A DNA stretch of 15,579 bases, taken from Anaerolineae bacterium. GTDB taxonomy: Bacteria > Chloroflexota > Anaerolineae > Promineifilales > Promineifilaceae. The DNA is taken from NCBI GenBank assembly GCA_028277515.1, contig JANQGC010000167.1, forward strand, positions 1 through 15,579, read 5' to 3'. The position numbers and the translations under genes are program-made. A model generated the notes under the pieces. The model did no database searches and had not been told where the DNA came from. It worked only from the letters and a program-made list of their open reading frames with translations. Below, in pieces: positions 13,922 to 15,579 of this stretch (the first letter of the stretch is position 1; every line of letters starts with the position of its first letter).

Positions 13922-15124
13922 CTATCCATCCCCGTTAGAGTGACCGTTCCCACCAGGATGCTCATTATTCGTAACAAAACAGACATTGGCGTCATTATTG
14001 TAGAACCAGTTATAAGCGTAGTAGGGATAGGCATGTCGCGTGCGCATTAATATTGAGATGCGATACGCGCCACTGAGTTGGCGTGGAATCTTGAATTCAG
14101 CAAACTCCTGTGTTTGCCGGCCGATTTCCAACATACCCGCGTCATAATAGGGAATCCAATGCAGCGGCGGATCCATCGACTTTTCCTTCTCCGGCGGCAT
14201 TGGCGGCATCGGCCGGCCCTTGATCAGCGTCTGTTCCTTATCCATCCACTGCATCTTACCATCATAATAAGGCTCAGCGGCCGGAGCGGCGGGCATCACA
14301 CCCATCTGCACCTTAAACGTCTCATTGGCCGGGAAATCCTTCAGCCGCACTAGAATAGCGTCGTCTTTCTCGACCGCGCAGATGATAAAGGAAGGAACCT
14401 CTTCCTTCGGCCGTTTACGCATTTCTTCGCTATCAGCCAGCACTGTCTGCTCGACCGTTTCTTCGCCTTCAGAGCTTTCACTTTCAGAATCGCCGATCTC
14501 CTCAGCACTCCCCTCAATTTCTGTGGCTTCAACTTCATCACTCACCGTACTAGAGCCTGACGATGATGATGTGCCGTGGGTCGTGTTGTTATAGAACCAG
14601 TTAAACGCATAATATGGCCACGGATGATCCGTCGTAATACGAATCGCGATCCGGTGATCCCCGCGAACTTCCGGCGGGATACGATATATCCGCTCATCGA
14701 CCCCATCACTGGAATTAAACGATCCAACCGGCGTTCCATTCACACCCCGCGTACCCATCTTGCCGATCAGCACCTGAAAATCTTCATCTTCGGGTAGATT
14801 TTTAGTGGTGAAGCTGACGCTGACATCTTCTTCAACGGCCGTGATCGTCATCATCGGCACCGGCTGTGGAGGCCACCAGCGCCAGCCATGCCAGCCGCGC
14901 ATGCCTCCCTTGTGGGGAAACGGCCGTCCCATTGGACCACCCGCCTGAACTGCGCCGATTAAAATAATCACCGCCAGAGCCGATAAAACAGCAGCCGCCT
15001 TACGCTGCCGGGCAATGCTAAACAGCCGGCCCAATGCACACTGCACTTGTCCGAGTGCTCGCAGAACCAGCCCCCAAACTCCCTTAGCCTGTCTCATCAA
15101 CCAATTCGCGAATCCTGCCAACAT
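13922..15124 (-). CDS. Secreted or membrane-anchored protein with two NWFYN-type domains (paralog 2)
   Basis: A 400-residue paralog of the adjacent gene. It starts with an unusual 40-residue amphipathic, basic N-terminal extension (Trp8, Trp17, several Arg and Lys) before the hydrophobic segment 44-60 (AAVLSALAVIILIGAVQA), which could be a signal peptide or a membrane anchor. Then come a His/Trp/Gly/Pro/Met-rich stretch (62-90), domain A (about 91-182; NLPEDEDFQV, VGSFNSSDGVDERIYRIPPE, PYYAFNWFYN), a shorter acidic linker (183-240) and domain B (about 243-385; FPANETFKVQMGVMP, PYYDGKM, YRISILMRTRHAYPYYAYNWFYN), with a Gly/Asn/His tail. Domain B keeps a Cys pair (249/382), while domain A has none. 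The start is fixed by AAGGAGGT (15130-15137), 5 nt upstream, the same spacing as in paralog 1. Function unknown. Confidence 0.85.
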   Translation of the reverse strand: MLAGFANWLMRQAKGVWGLVLRALGQVQCALGRLFSIARQRKAAAVLSALAVIILIGAVQAGGPMGRPFPHKGGMRGWHGWRWWPPQPVPMMTITAVEEDVSVSFTTKNLPEDEDFQVLIGKMGTRGVNGTPVGSFNSSDGVDERIYRIPPEVRGDHRIAIRITTDHPWPYYAFNWFYNNTTHGTSSSSGSSTVSDEVEATEIEGSAEEIGDSESESSEGEETVEQTVLADSEEMRKRPKEEVPSFIICAVEKDDAILVRLKDFPANETFKVQMGVMPAAPAAEPYYDGKMQWMDKEQTLIKGRPMPPMPPEKEKSMDPPLHWIPYYDAGMLEIGRQTQEFAEFKIPRQLSGAYRISILMRTRHAYPYYAYNWFYNNDANVCFVTNNEHPGGNGHSNGDG

Positions 15125-15194
15125 CTGAAACCTCCTTAGCCAGACAAACTACCGCTACAATTGTCAAAAGCGGCCGTCAAACACAGCCTAAGAC

Positions 15195-15250
15195 TTATGT
15201 CAAAATATTATGTCATGTTAAAGTATACATAATAAATTAACAGTTGGCAA
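15195..15250 (-). promoter_or_regulatory. Promoter of paralog 2 with repeated TGACATAA sites
   Basis: On the minus strand, -35 TTGCCA (15245-15250), a 17-nt spacer and -10 TATACT (15222-15227) make a good sigma-70-type promoter. Downstream, TGACATAA occurs twice (15195-15202 and 15208-15215) in the expected first bases of the transcript; one copy is shared with the promoter of paralog 1. These may be operator sites. Confidence 0.65.
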
Positions 15251-15312
15251 CCTTACTCGCACCCGTGGGGGCGATTACTTTTGTGTATGGTATAAGCTGG
15301 TATTAAATCCTA

Positions 15313-15565
15313 TCCCTGCCATGCTTCGATCATTATCGTAGTGGCGGGACAGGCGGGCTAAAATCTTGCCAGAAACCTTTAGCCGTCCATCCCGCCTGTC
15401 TCGCCTGCCAAGACACCGATTGGGCGAGCCGGCGCGGTGGACAGGTCTCATCCCCGGCTACGTCATGCCGCGCCGGCCCTCCCCTAGTATCATAAAAATG
15501 CAGGGGAAACACCGTGCCCGCCCCTGGGACACCAAGCCCGTTTCGTAGATTGGTGAATCCCCTGC
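15313..15565. other. Cluster of inverted repeats, no gene
   Basis: Four structures follow each other: TCCCTGCCA/TGGCGGGA (15313-15321 / 15342-15349); GGCGGGACAGGCGGGCTAAA (15343-15362) against TTTAGCC plus CCCGCCTGTC (15378-15400); a perfect 10-bp pair GCCGGCGCGG/CCGCGCCGGC (15428-15437 / 15468-15477); and GCAGGGGAAACACC/GGTGAATCCCCTGC (15500-15513 / 15552-15565). The region could be a structured RNA, a cluster of palindromic repeats, or a mobile-element remnant. The frames across it look non-coding, and the window ends just after it. Confidence 0.5.
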
Positions 15566-15579
15566 TTGACGACTAAAAT

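Noticed and set aside
15366..15548. A 60-codon plus-strand frame at the right edge
   Set aside because: It is Arg/Pro-rich, runs through three inverted repeats and has no ribosome-binding site.
15500..15565. A cobalamin or other known riboswitch in the last inverted repeat
   Set aside because: The short GGTG and CCCC blocks are suggestive, but no B12-box or other full consensus can be assembled, and no gene follows within the window.

Overview
The window reads as a chromosomal segment of a free-living bacterium, most likely a member of the Chloroflexota (Anaerolineae-like). This placement is an inference from the gene mix (a DUF4013 membrane protein, a dehydrogenase fused to an SbnI/SerK-like domain, secreted proteins with acidic linkers), the moderate GC content and the strong over-representation of the palindrome CGGCCG. 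No marker gene such as an rRNA is present to prove it. No tRNA, rRNA, CRISPR array, prophage or transposase was seen.

Layout. 1-850: a 19-bp perfect inverted repeat at the edge, then a minus-strand YhhQ/VUT-family queuosine-precursor transporter preceded by a structured leader that could be a preQ1-I-type riboswitch. 1061-4839 (plus): a DUF4013 membrane protein with a clear terminator, a nitrilase-family amidohydrolase, and a 582-residue fusion of a degenerate phosphoglycerate-dehydrogenase-like domain with an SbnI/SerK-like (ParB-fold) domain, preceded by a translationally coupled 19-codon mini-ORF. 4994-6882 (minus): class II fructose-bisphosphate aldolase with a good promoter and a palindrome just downstream of it, and an AlkD-type DNA glycosylase with all four key residues. 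7011-9480 (plus): a stand-alone E2-type acyltransferase domain, a SnoaL-like protein, and a compact three-gene unit made of a YgiT-type zinc-ribbon protein and an MntA/HepT toxin-antitoxin pair. 9611-11952: a small two-helix membrane protein, a PaaI-type hotdog thioesterase (minus), an SH3-like lipoprotein, and a tandem GNAT acetyltransferase (minus). 11953-15124 (minus): two tandemly duplicated genes for large secreted proteins, each with two copies of a domain ending in an invariant NWFYN motif, split by an acidic Ser/Glu linker. 15125-15579: promoter of the second paralog and a dense run of inverted repeats.

How it fits together. Most genes are independent housekeeping or accessory functions (Q-nucleoside salvage, glycolysis, alkylation repair, a toxin-antitoxin module). 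The most original parts are the degenerate dehydrogenase/SbnI-like fusion, which plausibly links to phosphoserine chemistry, and the duplicated NWFYN-domain exported proteins, which share promoter, ribosome-binding site and domain plan and look like an uncharacterised cell-surface family. A family of roughly 67-97 bp interspersed repeats (ends GGACGCGGAC / GTCC) sits at gene 3' ends at three places.
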